NCBI GenBank assembly: GCA_017591395.1
Contig: WEDG01002567.1
Span: 161,850-225,849 of the forward strand
Source: Schistocephalus solidus
Taxonomy: Eukaryota; Platyhelminthes; Cestoda; Diphyllobothriidea; Diphyllobothriidae
DNA: 64,000 nucleotides
Direction of reading: 5' to 3'
The notes under the pieces are model-generated. The model made no database searches and was not told the DNA's origin. It saw only the letters and a list, made by a program, of their open reading frames with translations. This document shows, piece after piece, positions 1 through 36,435 of this stretch (the first letter of the stretch is position 1; every line of letters begins with the position of its first letter). The position numbers were made by a program, and so were the translations under genes.

Positions 1-215
1 TGTTAACCCCTGCCAGAACACGTTTCCCACATAGAAATCAGAGACGAACCTTCGCTGAACCATCGCTCTGAATTTTTCATGCAAAGGGTAGTAGACAGCT
101 GAAGTGATCTCCCTCAATCAGTCGTGGAGGCAACATCCCTTCAGCAGTTCAAAAAAAAAGGTTTGGATGACTTTATGTGTCCCCTGCTTTCTCTCGACAG
201 TCTGAACCTCAACTA
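1..215 (+). mobile_element. LINE 3' tail fragment (family shared with 4735-5190)
   Basis: The fragment reads, with breaks, as a degraded reverse-transcriptase C-terminus of the type NFSCKG...SL.QSVVEATSLQQFKK...LD. It closely matches the minus-strand copy at 4735-5190 (VMEATSLQLFKH...CPLFPLDDLN). Its 5' portion may continue upstream of the window. Confidence 0.6.
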
Positions 216-317
216 ACTGCCCCATGAAAATCTTAACACTACGCACATCTTGCGAGTAATCTGTTTATATTGATCAATTTGATCTGCATATACCGTAGTA
301 TCGAACGAACACGATAG

Positions 318-605
318 TTCGACCGTCGATTTTGACGATGTCCACAGTATGCTCCACGGAAGGGTGGTGCAGGGACGGTGACTTGCGCGTGAATTAGTTT
401 TAAGTAATAGTAGCCTTGCGCTGCAGCTACCGCACTCTCTTCTCCTCCCCAACCTGAACCCGGTGTCATGACAGAGTCAAGAAGACCGAAGGCTGGAGAG
501 GACGAAGGTGGCTGGCGCGGCCGGAGCCGCCCCTGGGCGCACCACCACACCTGGCTTGGATCCCACGAAGTGGGAGTGCCATAAAGGCCATAAAGTGGTT
601 GGCAT
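318..605 (-). repeat. solo copy of the RTE-associated 3' module
   Basis: On the minus strand this matches the 3' half of the module found after both RTE-like elements: the ggcctttatggcactcccac start, the gcccaggggcggctccggc core and the end near gacggtcgaactatcgtgt. No coding part of the element is attached, so it is a severely 5'-truncated insertion or an independent short repeat. Confidence 0.65.
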
Positions 606-1217
606 ATATACAATGGGTTTTTCACAGGCAGAGCCTATCATCCTTGCCAAATAAAGTAAACTTGGCAGTACAGTACTTAACCAAGCGGATTGCACAGCTG
701 GCAGACAACGAGTGTTGGAAGGACAGCGTAATCAACATGCGCAGTGACAAGCCTTAAAGTGCTGGTGACCAATCCGAAAGCAACCTATTGACTGCATTAA
801 TATTGTCAGAACCGGCGTGCAGCTGCCGATGTGTGGGTGTATGGGAAGAGTCATTTCATAGGAGCAAACCTGGGCAGCAGGCAGCTCCATAAAGAATACC
901 TACCCCGAGTTTAGTCCGTTTATTCTTACGGGCTTCGGGTAACGGCGTTTTCCCTGCAAAAACCTCTGCACTGGTGACTTTGGAACAGTAATTTTCCTTG
1001 AGGAAACCTCTATCCTCCTCTGCGTAATAAATTTGCCCAAAGTAATTCACACATCAACCCTGGTGAAAAAATGCTGCAGGTTGACTTTGAATGGGTTCAC
1101 GTAGGATTTCCTACCGATAAACTCGTGACGTACTATGGGTTCATCTGGCGGAAATGTGCTAGTTTTGCATTCAGGACCTTAGCATTAACTGACTACCTCT
1201 AGTGGATTTTCTTGCAG
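606..1217. other. MATE intron or upstream sequence, nothing recognised
   Basis: I found no MATE-like peptide flanked by splice sites and no clear repeat here. The exons for the transporter's N-terminal helices must lie before the window or be too diverged to see. Confidence 0.5.
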
Positions 1218-1258
1218 GAAACCGGCTCGGTTTGCGTGGGTATTTACATAATCATTTC
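1218..1258 (+). CDS. possible additional upstream MATE exon
   Basis: A 41-nt segment has a good acceptor (cttgcag) and a usable donor (gttaag). It is open in the frame that ends with two bases, exactly the phase needed by the exon at 1329, which starts with one completing base. The encoded peptide (ETGSVCVGIYIII plus a split Ser) is not clearly conserved in MATE proteins, so only splice-site quality and phase support it. Confidence 0.3.
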
Positions 1259-1328
1259 GTTAAGATTATCTACTCATCAAATTCTCTACGCACTGGACAC
1301 TTGTTTCCTTCACTTTGGATTATCATAG

Positions 1329-26057
<24,729 letters not shown>

Positions 26058-26064
26058 GAGAGAG

Positions 26065-26141
<77 letters not shown>
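26058..26141. repeat. (GA)n microsatellite
   Basis: About 84 bases of GA with minor interruptions at the start (agagaaagaaag). Confidence 0.95.
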
Positions 26142-26143
<2 letters not shown>

Positions 26144-26446
26144 TACGCTTGAAGTATCATTCAAACTTTTCAGCAAAACTATAAATGGCTCCATTCACTA
26201 AGGTAAAAGGATAGGTTAAAATAATATGCAAGAATCAAAGATTCAAAAGACAATTTGGCAAGCATACGTTAGCTTTCGATAAATTCTCATCAGGCCTTTA
26301 CATTTATATCACTGTGTCATTAAGTCAAATATGCGGGTAAGTAGAACAAATTGTACGGTTGTCAGGGTGGGGGGAGGGAAAAAAAACAAAATTGCGGTCC
26401 GTTTTCTGATCAAGGTCAGAGGATTGGTGGCCGCCGGGACAGGTAA

Positions 26447-26690
26447 TTAGATGCGGGCGGCTAAATTGGCGGCTTTCGGCCACGGTAATTGCGGTGCCTG
26501 CATAAGTTCTTTTGAGCGCACAAGACCGGTTTGCATAGCCTGATTACCGCTGCTTCTGCCGTAGCCAACAGACGCTGCCCAAGGAATTGTGAATAGGTTG
26601 AAGGGACCTTGTAAATTACCCGGAATGCCTCTTTTGCATTTACACGATGGCCTGTGTCTACCACATGTGCGAGGAGTCAAAATTGGACAT
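26447..26690 (-). mobile_element. Penelope-like element fragment, C-terminal part after GIY-YIG
   Basis: On the minus strand this encodes HMVDTGHRVNAKEAFRVIYK and then RLLATAEAAVIRLCKPVLCA. These are typical of the region just past the GIY-YIG nuclease core at the C-terminus of Penelope-like retroelements. It is the piece that would follow the plus-strand fragment at 62890-63140, which ends near the same KHLVDT motif. No reverse transcriptase is attached. Confidence 0.6.
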
Positions 26691-28458
26691 CTAGTGGGGA
26701 GACAGTTCCAGTTCACATGTAAGGTAGCGTGCTAGAAATGGCGAAATGGAGCGCTGGTATGCCGTTGTACTGCAGGCTATATGGCGAAAGCCTCGGCGAA
26801 TCGGACGGGAAGACTTCACAGCAATCAGCTCAGAGTGGAGGGGATGGGTTACATCATCAAGGATTCGCCCAGCCAATTGTTTGACTGTCGTAAAGTGCCG
26901 TTTTGTTATCAAATCCACTAAAACAGTATAAGAAACACCAGCAGCAGAAGAGAGCATTAGGAGAAGACGTTTTAAAATCAAAAAATCCTTTTTAAGCAAA
27001 GCTAAAAAATCACGGGAGAGCAATAAAGGATGAGGGGAAGAACACATGCCTCTATAAATCACCAGCTAAGGGCCTGAGGTGTGTGATAAGAATGTAAATG
27101 GCGGATATAATAAAGAAGTTAACGTATTTTTGTAAAAAAGAGTATCGATATGTTGGGAGAATGAAAGATGGGATGTCAGAGTAATGCCAAGGTACCGAAA
27201 AGAGGATACCTCGTTGGGAAGGATGGCTAAGTATTGAGAACTAGGGGATGGTCGCAGGTGGAAAACACATTGGACAGACTTCTCATGGTAGATTTGAAGA
27301 CCATTATCTGACGACCAGGCTGAAACATGGTCGAGGCCATCCTTCAGACACTGGAACTGTGTCTGATTTTTAAGAGAATGACCAAAAACTATGTCTTTGG
27401 CATATTTGATGGTTAGCCAGTCGTTTGGTGATCTCAAGACATCAGTATGAAGGGAGAAGAGGTGAAGGGATAAGATGGCACCTCGAAGAACACCGCAGTT
27501 GTTTAGAATGACAGTAGGTTTCAGTTTGCCGGATTGTACGAATTGAGTGCGTGAAGTAAAATAGTCTTTTAGCCAAGAGACAACCCAACCGGGAGAGCCA
27601 GATGCGGATGTTTTATTAAGGAGGAGATGGCGCGGGATGGTATTGAAGGCAGAGGAGTGGTCATTAATGCGCATGCGTACGCACGGCAGCCCTTATCTAA
27701 ATCTCGTAGAGCTGAATTTACCACAAGGGCAACGGCATCTAGGGTACTACGACGGGTCTTATAGGCAAATTGTAATGGGTCGGAAAAATTGGAGGAAAAT
27801 GGCTTAATTGTATCGAGAGCGACTAGTTCAGCAATCTTCAGTAAAGCGGAAGAGCAGATGATTGGACGGAAAGACCTAGGACCAAAATTAGCAGATATTT
27901 AGGGATAGGAGTGATTCTTACTGATCGCCAAAGGTCAGGAATCTTTGACTCCATGAAGGACATGTTTATAAGGTGTGTCAAAATAGGGGCAACCTGAGAG
28001 CAGCAGTATTTTAAAACAAATGGTGAGACTTCATCCGGCCCAGCAGCAGTTGAACCACGGACCATTTTCAGATGTTTCTCCACTGTTGTCACTGACACGG
28101 GAGAAAAAACGCTTGGTAGTAACGAAAGGTAGTTTGTGGGGGGATAGGAGTCAGTAGAAGTACGGATAAAATGTTCATTTAGATCGTCTAAATCAGCATC
28201 AACATGTGCCAGTTTAGCACATTGGCCAGTGAGACGCTTTAGATTCCTCCAGAGTTCAGCAGAGGAAAGCCGAAAAGAAGGTTTGGACGGAGAGGTAAAA
28301 AGGTAACTAACAAACAAATCGTTTAGTCTGTGAATCTTACTTTTTATTAAGACGTTAACCTCCTTTAGGTAGCGACGGAGGCCTAGCTTGTAGAGAAGTT
28401 CTTTTTTACGTCTTAAAGATTTTAGATAAGGGGAAGAAATTCTGTCAGGTCGGACCAA
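26691..28458 (-). pseudogene. reverse transcriptase remnant with mutated catalytic motif
   Basis: The N-terminal part (27838-28458) contains TAAGPDEVSPFVLKYC and WRSVRITPIPK. The core (27066-27674) contains NDHSSAFNTIPRHLL, GVLRGAILSLHLF and IKYAKDIVFG, where the family expects YADD; the first catalytic Asp is Lys here. The C-terminal part (26691-27062) ends FRHIACSTTAYQRSISPFLA and RYLTC. The pieces are in different frames. Confidence 0.8.
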
Positions 28459-30098
28459 AACGGTATCAAGAGGACAATAAATATTAAAAATTTCTTTTTA
28501 GAATTTTGTAAGGAAGCTGGAGCACGACTCAACATTGGATTGACTGAGGAAGACGGGAATAGTGTACGATATACTTGTCTGGAGAATAAAATGCTTTCCG
28601 GGGACTTTTTGCGAACCTTAATTTCCCTTTCGGGTTTGAGAAGCAGCGCACGCGTAGAAGCGGGGTAAATTTTTGGAAGGCCTAATAATAGAGAGTGATC
28701 GGAACCAGATAATGGAGCTCTGTTCTTAACAAGAAAAAACTTGGGTTGGTTAGTCAAAACGTGATCAAGAGGGGCATCAGCGCGAGTATTAAAGGAAACA
28801 AGGTCATCAAAGCCTAGCAACGTAAACGGACGTAAATTCACACGATTACAGTCACCACATAAGAGAATAAGATTCTCGCAGGACAATAAAGCAATTTTTG
28901 TGAAAGAACGTTAAAAAATGGTTAAGCGTACCTTCACAGGTAGAGGGGGAGAATATAGATACTTACAAATATATTGCCCTTAAATGTATTTAAAAATCGG
29001 GGCTTACATATGACAGCGATAATGTCTATCAAATCCTCAGAGTACAAAAATAAGGACTTACAGTTAATACACCAATCCTTATTGACCAAAATAGCCACCC
29101 CACCACCTCTACTGCAGGATGAAGATTTTCGATCATCTCGAAAGCAACAGAAAGATGGGGGCTAATAAGTTGTGCGTCAATGTCGCTATTTAACGATGTT
29201 TCTTGAAGAAAAAACAATGTAGTCTTACTGTGTTCTTTTTTCAACAGAAGCAACTCCATATCATGAGTTTTTTGAATATCAAACGACAATTTGTTAACAG
29301 TACGCCTGGAATTAACAGTTTGTCTTTAGGTTGACGCTTCAAGGCGATTTTCCAACCGCAGCGGTTTTTTTTCCGCTGCGAAGGTTTTTGCGAATAAAAA
29401 CGTGATGAAGTAAGCACGGGAGGATCACAAATCTGACATATTAGCCGAAAAGTGCCACAGCGGGCATCGTGGAAATTATTCGGTACATTTTTCAGTTTAC
29501 GTGCATACAAAAGTGCTAGCGTACTGTAAAGATGACCTCATAACCATAGTTTGGACAAACAAATGTGCGTAAAAAAATCAGGATATCAAAGAAAAATAGG
29601 TAGAGGATTATACAATTACAGAAAATTTCCACGTGACTGGAGAGCAAACAAAAATGGCGGCTCAAATTCAAAAGCCCGCCAAAAGGCTTTATGAAAAAAA
29701 GGAATCAGCAATGTTCAAAATGAATCCGTCTATCATTATATGCAGGGCGAATACCATCCCAGTAAAAGTGAGCGAAAATAAAACAGTCAATAAAACGTAA
29801 CTTATTGTTAAATTCTACCAAGGTTATACTTTGACTTTAATGGGAGTATTTTTAACCTACTAAAACAAAATGCTTTTTGTCACTACAGTTCCTGCGGACG
29901 CTAGGTTCTTGACTTAAAAGGACGTTTAATAAAAGAAGTGAACCTGCTGCTTCCGCATCCAAAATGAACTCGATAGATGGATGTTGAGAAGAAGTAGATT
30001 CGATCGCTGGAACAAGAGCTAATTTGCCTGAAGTTTCCGATTCAACCTCGAACCCATCATCAGAGACATTATCAGATGCGGGTAATTCAACAGAAATA
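26700..30098 (-). mobile_element. broken LINE (CR1/Rex-like), minus strand
   Basis: Reading down from about 30098 the minus strand gives an acidic possible ORF1 stretch (about 29880-30098), a Cys-containing segment (CGTFRLICQICDPP, about 29430), endonuclease fragments starting VNSRRTVNKLS near 29310 with FLQETSL, an endonuclease end with HVLTNQPKFFLV and GSDHSLLLG (28670-28800), then a reverse transcriptase. Its upper end abuts the 5'-truncated RTE-like copy starting at 30099. Many stops and frameshifts make it dead. The clade is inferred from protein style only. Confidence 0.75.
28422..29311 (-). pseudogene. LINE endonuclease remnant
   Basis: Pieces at 29029-29311 (VNSRRTVNKLSFDIQKTHDM, FLQETSL) and 28422-28886 (LLCGDCNRVNLRPFTLLGFD, GSDHSLLLG) correspond to the start and end of an apurinic-type endonuclease. 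The usual GDFN is GDCN. The middle is degraded. Confidence 0.65.
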
Positions 30099-31546
30099 CG
30101 CCGTCAACACCAGGACTGGTTTGACGACAATGACGCCGACGTCAACAACTTACTCGTGGAGAATAATCGATTACACAAAGCTTACATGGACCTTCGGACT
30201 GACGCCACCAAAGCAGCCTTCTTCAGATGCCACCGCCTTGTACAGCAACGGCTGCGGGAGATGCAGGACGCCTTGATGGTCCGAAAGGTTGAGGATATTC
30301 AGCGGTATGCAGACCGCAATGAAACGAAAAACTTTTTCAAAGCCATCAAAGCCATCTACGGCCCGTGTATCAAGGAGTTCGCACCGCTGCTCAGCTCTGA
30401 CGGCACAAAATTTCTGACAGAGAAATCCCAAATTCTGAAGCGCTGGGCCGAGCACTTCAGAAGTGTCCTTAATTGCTCATCAGCCATCTCCGATGCGGCC
30501 ATTGACCGGCTCCCTCAAGTGGACACGAACGATGACCTGGATCTGCCGCCTTCCCTACCAGAAACCATCCAGGCCGTGCAACAGTTTTATCAGCGGGAAA
30601 GCACCGGGATCCAACGCAATCCCACCGGAAGTCTACAAGCACGGTGGGCCCCGGCTGATGGCAGAACTCACAACACTCTTCCAGGAGATGTGGCGCCAAG
30701 GACAAGTTTCTCAGGATTTCAAGGACGCGACCATCGCCCATCTCTACAAACGGAAGGGGAACCGGCAACTCTGTGATAACCACAGAGGCACATCGTTGCT
30801 CAACATCGCCGGGAAGATCTTCGCCCGTATACTTCTCAATCGTCTGAACGGTTACCTAGATCAGGGACTGCTCCCGGAAAGCCAATGTGACTTCCATAGA
30901 CACCGTGGAACGACTGGCATGATCTTCGCCAATCGCCAGCTGCAGGAGAAGTGTCAAGAGATGCGAAACCCCCTCTACACTACCTTTTGTGGATCTGACG
31001 AAAGCCTTTGACACGGTGAATCGCGAAGAACTGTGGAAGATCATGAAGAAATTCATCTGACCCAAGATATTCACTCGATTGGTGCGTAAACTCCATGATG
31101 GCATGATGGCTTGCGTCACGGACAATGGAGCCGTCTCAGAGGCCTTTACAGTTACCGAAGGAGTGAAGCAGGCCTGCGTAATGGTCCCCCCTCTTCAGTC
31201 TCATGTTCGCTGCTATGCTGATGGACGCCTACCATGATAAACACCCTGGGATCCGCATCGCCCACAGAAATGATGGGCACCTTCTCAACAGACGGCGCAT
31301 GCAGTCCCCAACGCGCGGGTCTACGACTACAGTCCATGACTTGCTCTTCGCGGACGACTGCGCCCTTAACACCCTGACGGAAAAGGACATGCAAAGGAGC
31401 GTGGACCTCTTCGCGGCAGGTTCGCCAATGTTTGATTAACAATTAGAACAGCCAAAATGGTGGTCATGCACCAACCGCCGACAGGCGTGGAATAAAATGC
31501 TCCCCGAATCAACGTCAACGGCGCTTAACTCAAAAATATGGAAACC
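30099..31546 (+). pseudogene. RTE-like reverse transcriptase, left half
   Basis: Frames run RRQHQDWFDDNDADVNNLL to ETIQAVQQ, shift to SGKAPGSNAIPPEVYKHGG, then HLYKRKGNRQLCDNHRGTSL and RHRGTTGMIFANRQL, with a further shift before DLTKAFDTVNRE and the catalytic [17 protein letters not shown] near 31340. It retains the roughly 630 nt that the 9130 copy has lost. Confidence 0.82.
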
Positions 31547-32003
31547 GCGTGTTTTGAATTTAGGTTCAAATTTCTGACCTCTAAGGAATTTATTTTCTTC
31601 AAGAATTGTGGCCTACTGTCCACTCTATTAGCTTTCCGGTACCAGAAACTGGATTCCACTCAACGATAACTTCGTCCTCACAACTTTTCAACGTATTTTC
31701 GCAGAACGCGGACTTCCATCGAGTCGGCTCATCCTCGTGTCGACTGTTTGAGAACCGAAACAAGCAACTTCTTCAAAGACTGGGTTACTCTACTAAACTT
31801 ATTCGTTGAATGCATCATATTTCGAACATACTTGATAAAGATCTCTCTTCCGAATTCATCTACAACTGTATTAGGACGAAAATATCCAGCCTATGAAGTC
31901 ATTATCTAATAGGAGAACGACGTAACAGGCTTTTCCCTCGAACATAGGATGAAAATTCATATCTAACGTTTTTTTCTTGTGGATATTACTATATGTGTGC
32001 AAA

Positions 32004-33180
32004 ATGGTGAAGGCTGAAATTGAAGGGCAAAATGCTGCTCGGGGCGGGATAGAACCGACAACCCCACTCCTACAAGACCAACGCCTACACGACTTCGCCA
32101 TCGCGGCACGCTCGGAGAGACGCTCTAAAAGGGTTATAAATTGGTTACAGCCAAAGTACGAGGAAACCTATTGTGGCGGTTGTCAAACGCTAACCTCCAA
32201 GTTAAATCAACTGGAGGAAGAAATCAGGATTATGAAGAATTTTATACAGCAGACCCTCATTTCAGAGGATCGATTGCCAGCATCAACGCATAGGATAACA
32301 CGGAGTAGAGCACGAGGCAACCTACACAACAAATCCCCAAATATATACAATGTGGTATCTAAGATACCAGTCAAGAGTAGTGACGCAGAGCCTCCAGTAA
32401 CACTGAAGAATAAGAAAAAGGCGAAAGGTAAGACCACAGGGACGGGTACCAAAAATCCGAAGGGGATGATTTCAAACTCACCAGAAAAGCAATCGAAGGT
32501 ACAAAATGAAATTGATCCAAAAAATATAACAATGAACGAGCTAAACGAAACATGACAGATAACGATTAACGAAAATAGTATCCAGGCCACGCGCGCTTCA
32601 TCAAAGGCCAATATAGAGGAGCTGTTGTCCACCGAATGGGTGACAAAAAGTGGACCCACAGCGGTAATACCTCCCCAAGCCAAAGACGTTGAAGCCAGTA
32701 TTGGGGAAGCCCCAACATCAGCCAGGCAAATTATTCAACAGAACCCCCTGGATAGAGGTGCTGTGGAAAGGTCAAAATGCATAATCGTCCATGGGTTTCG
32801 TGAATAAACTAACTAAATCCCCAGGTGTAGAATAAATGATGATATCATGGCCTTGCAAGAGTGTTTGAGTGAAATAATAAGAGAGGATGAAAAAATTAGG
32901 ATTTTTAAACTTTTCCGACTAAATAGTAAAGATATCACAAACTTTCTAGGAAATAAATCAAGGCCTTTAAAGGTAATTTTGGAAAACAAACTTCAGAGAG
33001 ACCTTCTAATCGAGCGAACAGCAGGGGGAGTCCCCGGTCACAGAGGTATTTTTTTCAACCAGACTACTCCGTACAAGAGAGAATTAAATGAAGGGCGCTA
33101 AAAGCGGAATTGGAGAACTTGAAAGAACAGGGAGAGAAGGGACTTGTAATAAGGAACGGAGTGATTGTTCGAATACAGAA
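32004..33180 (+). pseudogene. CR1-like ORF1 protein, disrupted
   Basis: The first open part (32004-32555) encodes a 183-residue basic protein with a CGGC motif and a short coiled-coil-like segment (LTSKLNQLEEEIRIMKNF). Stops follow near 32555 and 32807. A later part (32847-33101) has SRPLKVILENKLQRDLLIER, resembling the RNA-binding region of LINE ORF1 proteins, and shifts frame into a KAELENLKEQ-type stretch ending near VIVRIQKP. It would bind element RNA as a nucleic-acid chaperone; this is inferred from position. Confidence 0.6.
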
Positions 33181-33229
33181 ACCCCTTCTGTGGAGGACGC
33201 CCATCATTCTGACAAAAGTCTCACGGTCG

Positions 33230-36185
33230 AGCAACTAATCCAATGCAACAATCTACATAAAATCCAGTTCTACTGCGGAAATAGGCAAAATCTCTTGAAT
33301 ATGGACTCATCCTGTGCGAATGTCGGTCCAGCTGCCTCAATTGAAGAAGGCAGCGACATAGCCGGCTTAAAACACACAAATAAACTAAAATGTTTATATA
33401 CCAATGTTCAAAGCCTACTCCCTAAATTAGACGAGCTTAAGATATACGTGTGCCAAACTTCACCAGATATCATCTCCATAACTGAAATGTGGCTGACCGC
33501 GAAGATGGACGATCGTAAAGTTGCCATTCCTGGTTTTCAGTTATTCAGAAAGGATAGAACAGGATGTCATGGTGGGGGTGTGCTGAATTATGTCAGATAT
33601 GGCCTGCTCGCGTCAGTAAAAAAGGAAAAGCTCGCGTGCGAAACTGAAGCCATCTGGCTCACCATCAGAACGCCGGGGTCTCAAGCACTTGAGATCCTAA
33701 CGGTCTACCGACCACCGACAAACGATCCGCAGTCAGACAGTAGACTGATAGATGATTTAGAATCGTTTGCTAGTCGATCCGAAGTTATGATTATGGGCGA
33801 CTTTAACGCTCCGAATATCGATTGGAATCTGAGCTTGGCACCAGGCTCGGAATTAAATTTCGATCGCCGCCTCCTAGAAGCTATACACAAACGCTTCCTA
33901 ACTCAACACGTCCTGTCTCCGACCAGAATACGCGAGGAGCAACAAGCTAATTGTTTGGACCTGTATTGACAAAGGTGCCTGACAGCGTAGATGTTGTGAA
34001 CTGTCTATCACCACTGGGCAAAAGTGATCACGTAGTCCTACAATTGGAATATTCACTCTTCTCTGTCCCCAATCGAAGCATCACAGTCAAACGCAGCCTA
34101 TGGCGGGGAGACTTTACCCAAATGAAAATTGATGTGCGCCATTTAGATTGGAATGAAACACTCACCGGGTGTATTCTCGAGGATTGGTTGCAATTTAAGG
34201 CCGTATTACAAGGACTTATCACCAACTACTGTCCTAATTCGAAAAAAAAGATCACCAACAGGCCCCAGTGGCTAAAGAACACACTGAAGAGTGAAGTAAA
34301 CCGCAAGCGAAAGCTGTGGCAAACTTATCTCAGAGAAAAGACCGCTGAATCGCTTACGAAGTACAAGACGCATAGGAACAGGGTAAAAGGCCTGGTTTAT
34401 AAAGCCCACCAAAGTTTGAGAGTAACTTGATAAACCGTGCAGCAGAAAACCCGAAGCTCTTCTACAACTACATAAGGCAGTGCACTTGAAATAAAGACCC
34501 CATCCCTTTGTTAAAAATGGATGAAGGCGTCGAACTTTGCAAGGACGAGGAAAAGTCTGAGCATCTATCTGAGTTCTTTCAGTCGGTTTTTACGAGAGAA
34601 GCCAATCTAACCGCTGATAACTATAGTTCGGAAGAGATCCCGACAATTGACTCAGAGGTCATAACAGAACCTTTTGTTCTGCAGGGACTACTGAAGCTGG
34701 ACGAAACCAAATCGCCAGGTCCTGATGTAATACCGGCAAAGTTGTTGAAGGAGTTGGCCGTAGAGTTGGCAGAACCATTGTGTCTAATCTTCCAAGCCTC
34801 CCTCGCTGCAGGCAGATTGCCACCCGATTGGAAGACCGCGTGGATTTCCCCGATACATAAAAGTGGCAGCCGGGCTTCCGCAAATAACTACAGGCCGGTA
34901 AGTCTCACCTCCATATGTTGCAAGATTATGGAGCGAATCATCAAACGTGAACTGATGCAGTTTCTGGAGCGGCATCATCTTCTCTCTAAAGCGCAGCACG
35001 GATTCCGCAGAGGAAGGTCCTGTTTAACTAATTTGCTCTACTGTCTTGAACGATGAACCCGAGCGGTCGATGAGGAAATGTAGTGCACGCAGTCTACATA
35101 GACTTCAAGAAGGCCTTTGATAGCGTGCCTCACCAACGTCTCCTATACAAACTCAACCGTATTGGGGTAAGGGGCAAGCTTTTGAAGTGGATCGAAAACT
35201 TCTTGATTGGGCGATCTCAGATTGTCCGTCTTGGCGATCAACAATCGGCGGAGGTGGCAGTTGAGAGTGGGGCTCCTTAGGGCTCCGTCCTTGGCCCTAT
35301 CCTCTTCCTTATATACATTGACGACTGCGTATCTGGCTTGGACTGTGCCACCGCATGTTTACTGACGATATAAAGCTTTGGAAGGTCATCCACAGCGCAG
35401 CTGATGAAGAAAATCTACAGGTGAACTTGCATCGACTCGAGGAATGGTCGCACAACTGGCTCCTCACATTCAATGCTTCCAAGTGCAATATTCTGCGATT
35501 CGGCAGAACCAGCTCCGGGCACCAGAGAATTTACTATCTGGACGACACACCGCTACCAGAGGAAGAGGCTCAGAAAGATCTAGGAGTATGGATCACGCCC
35601 ACACTGAAGCCATCGTTCCATTGCTCAAAAGTAGCAAAATCTGCCATGTAATCCTTGTATCTAATTAAGCGAGCGTTTGCAAAGTTCGACAAAGAGTGCT
35701 TTAATAAGGTCTTCGTGATGTTCGTGAGACCACAATTGGAATTTGCCATACAAGCCCGGAGACCGTGGTCTGTCAAAGACCACAACACCCTTGAGAAGGT
35801 CCAAAGACGTGCAACCAAGCTTGTTCAAGGCCAAAGCTGCCTGCCTTACGAGACACGATTGTCTAATCTTGATCTGTTTCTTCTGGACTATAGACAGCTA
35901 CGCGGTGACCTAATACAAGCCTTTCGAATGCTGCGGCGTCAGGATTGTTGACTTGCATCTGGCGACTTCTTTGAGCTGGCCACTACCACTACTTTGCGAG
36001 GACATCCCATTAAACTACGTGTGACAGGTGCGAGACTCGACACAAGAAGGTTCTTCTTCTCCAACAGAGTGATTAAGGCCTGGAATGCTCTGCCTGCCGA
36101 CATAATCATGTCCCCATCCGTTGACACTTTTAAGCGGAAGTTTGACCAGTACAGCCATAAGTACCACCACGACATCCGAACCTAA
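33230..36185 (+). pseudogene. CR1-like ORF2 endonuclease/reverse transcriptase, disrupted
   Basis: The endonuclease shows YTNVQSLLPKLDEL, ITEMWLT, FRKDRTGCHGGGV, VYRPP, MGDFNAPNIDW and, across a frameshift near 33960, LGKSDHVVLQL. The reverse transcriptase shows KSPGPDVIPAKLLKEL, ISPIHKSGSRASANNYRPVS, QHGFRRGRSCLTNL, a break at 35056-35083, YIDFKKAFDSVPHQRLLYKL, a stop at 35278-35280 before GSVLGPILFLIYIDD, and a TDDIKLW catalytic box entered by a frameshift. The C-terminus runs to FKRKFDQYSHKYHHDIRT and a stop at 36183-36185. Confidence 0.85.
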
Positions 36186-36435
36186 CACATTTCCTGAAAC
36201 ATATCCCATCCAAAACTTTCGCGTCATATAACATACTACTCCCTACTTTTGACTAACATTATTTTATATTTGTTTGTCCGATGCCCTGCAGTGTGTCGGA
36301 GAGATAACTCTTTGTCCAACGTCCATTATTTGTCAGCCTTTTTTAAATTTACAGTGTCATTGACATCAATAGGGAGCTCAAAGGTTTCGCCTATATTTCC
36401 CTTAATAAAACTGAACTGAACTGAACTGAACTGAA

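Larger units (their letters stand above)
31547..36435 (+). mobile_element. nearly full-length CR1-like LINE nested in the RTE-like element
   Basis: A 4.9-kb element has a 5' leader (31547-32003), a disrupted ORF1, a disrupted endonuclease/reverse transcriptase ORF2, a 3' UTR with aataaaa, and a terminal (CTGAA)n microsatellite at 36411-36435. Short 3' tandem tails are typical of the CR1 superfamily. It has at least two stops and several frameshifts but is the best template in the window for the related copies at 51040-53638 and 54717-56805. Confidence 0.85.
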
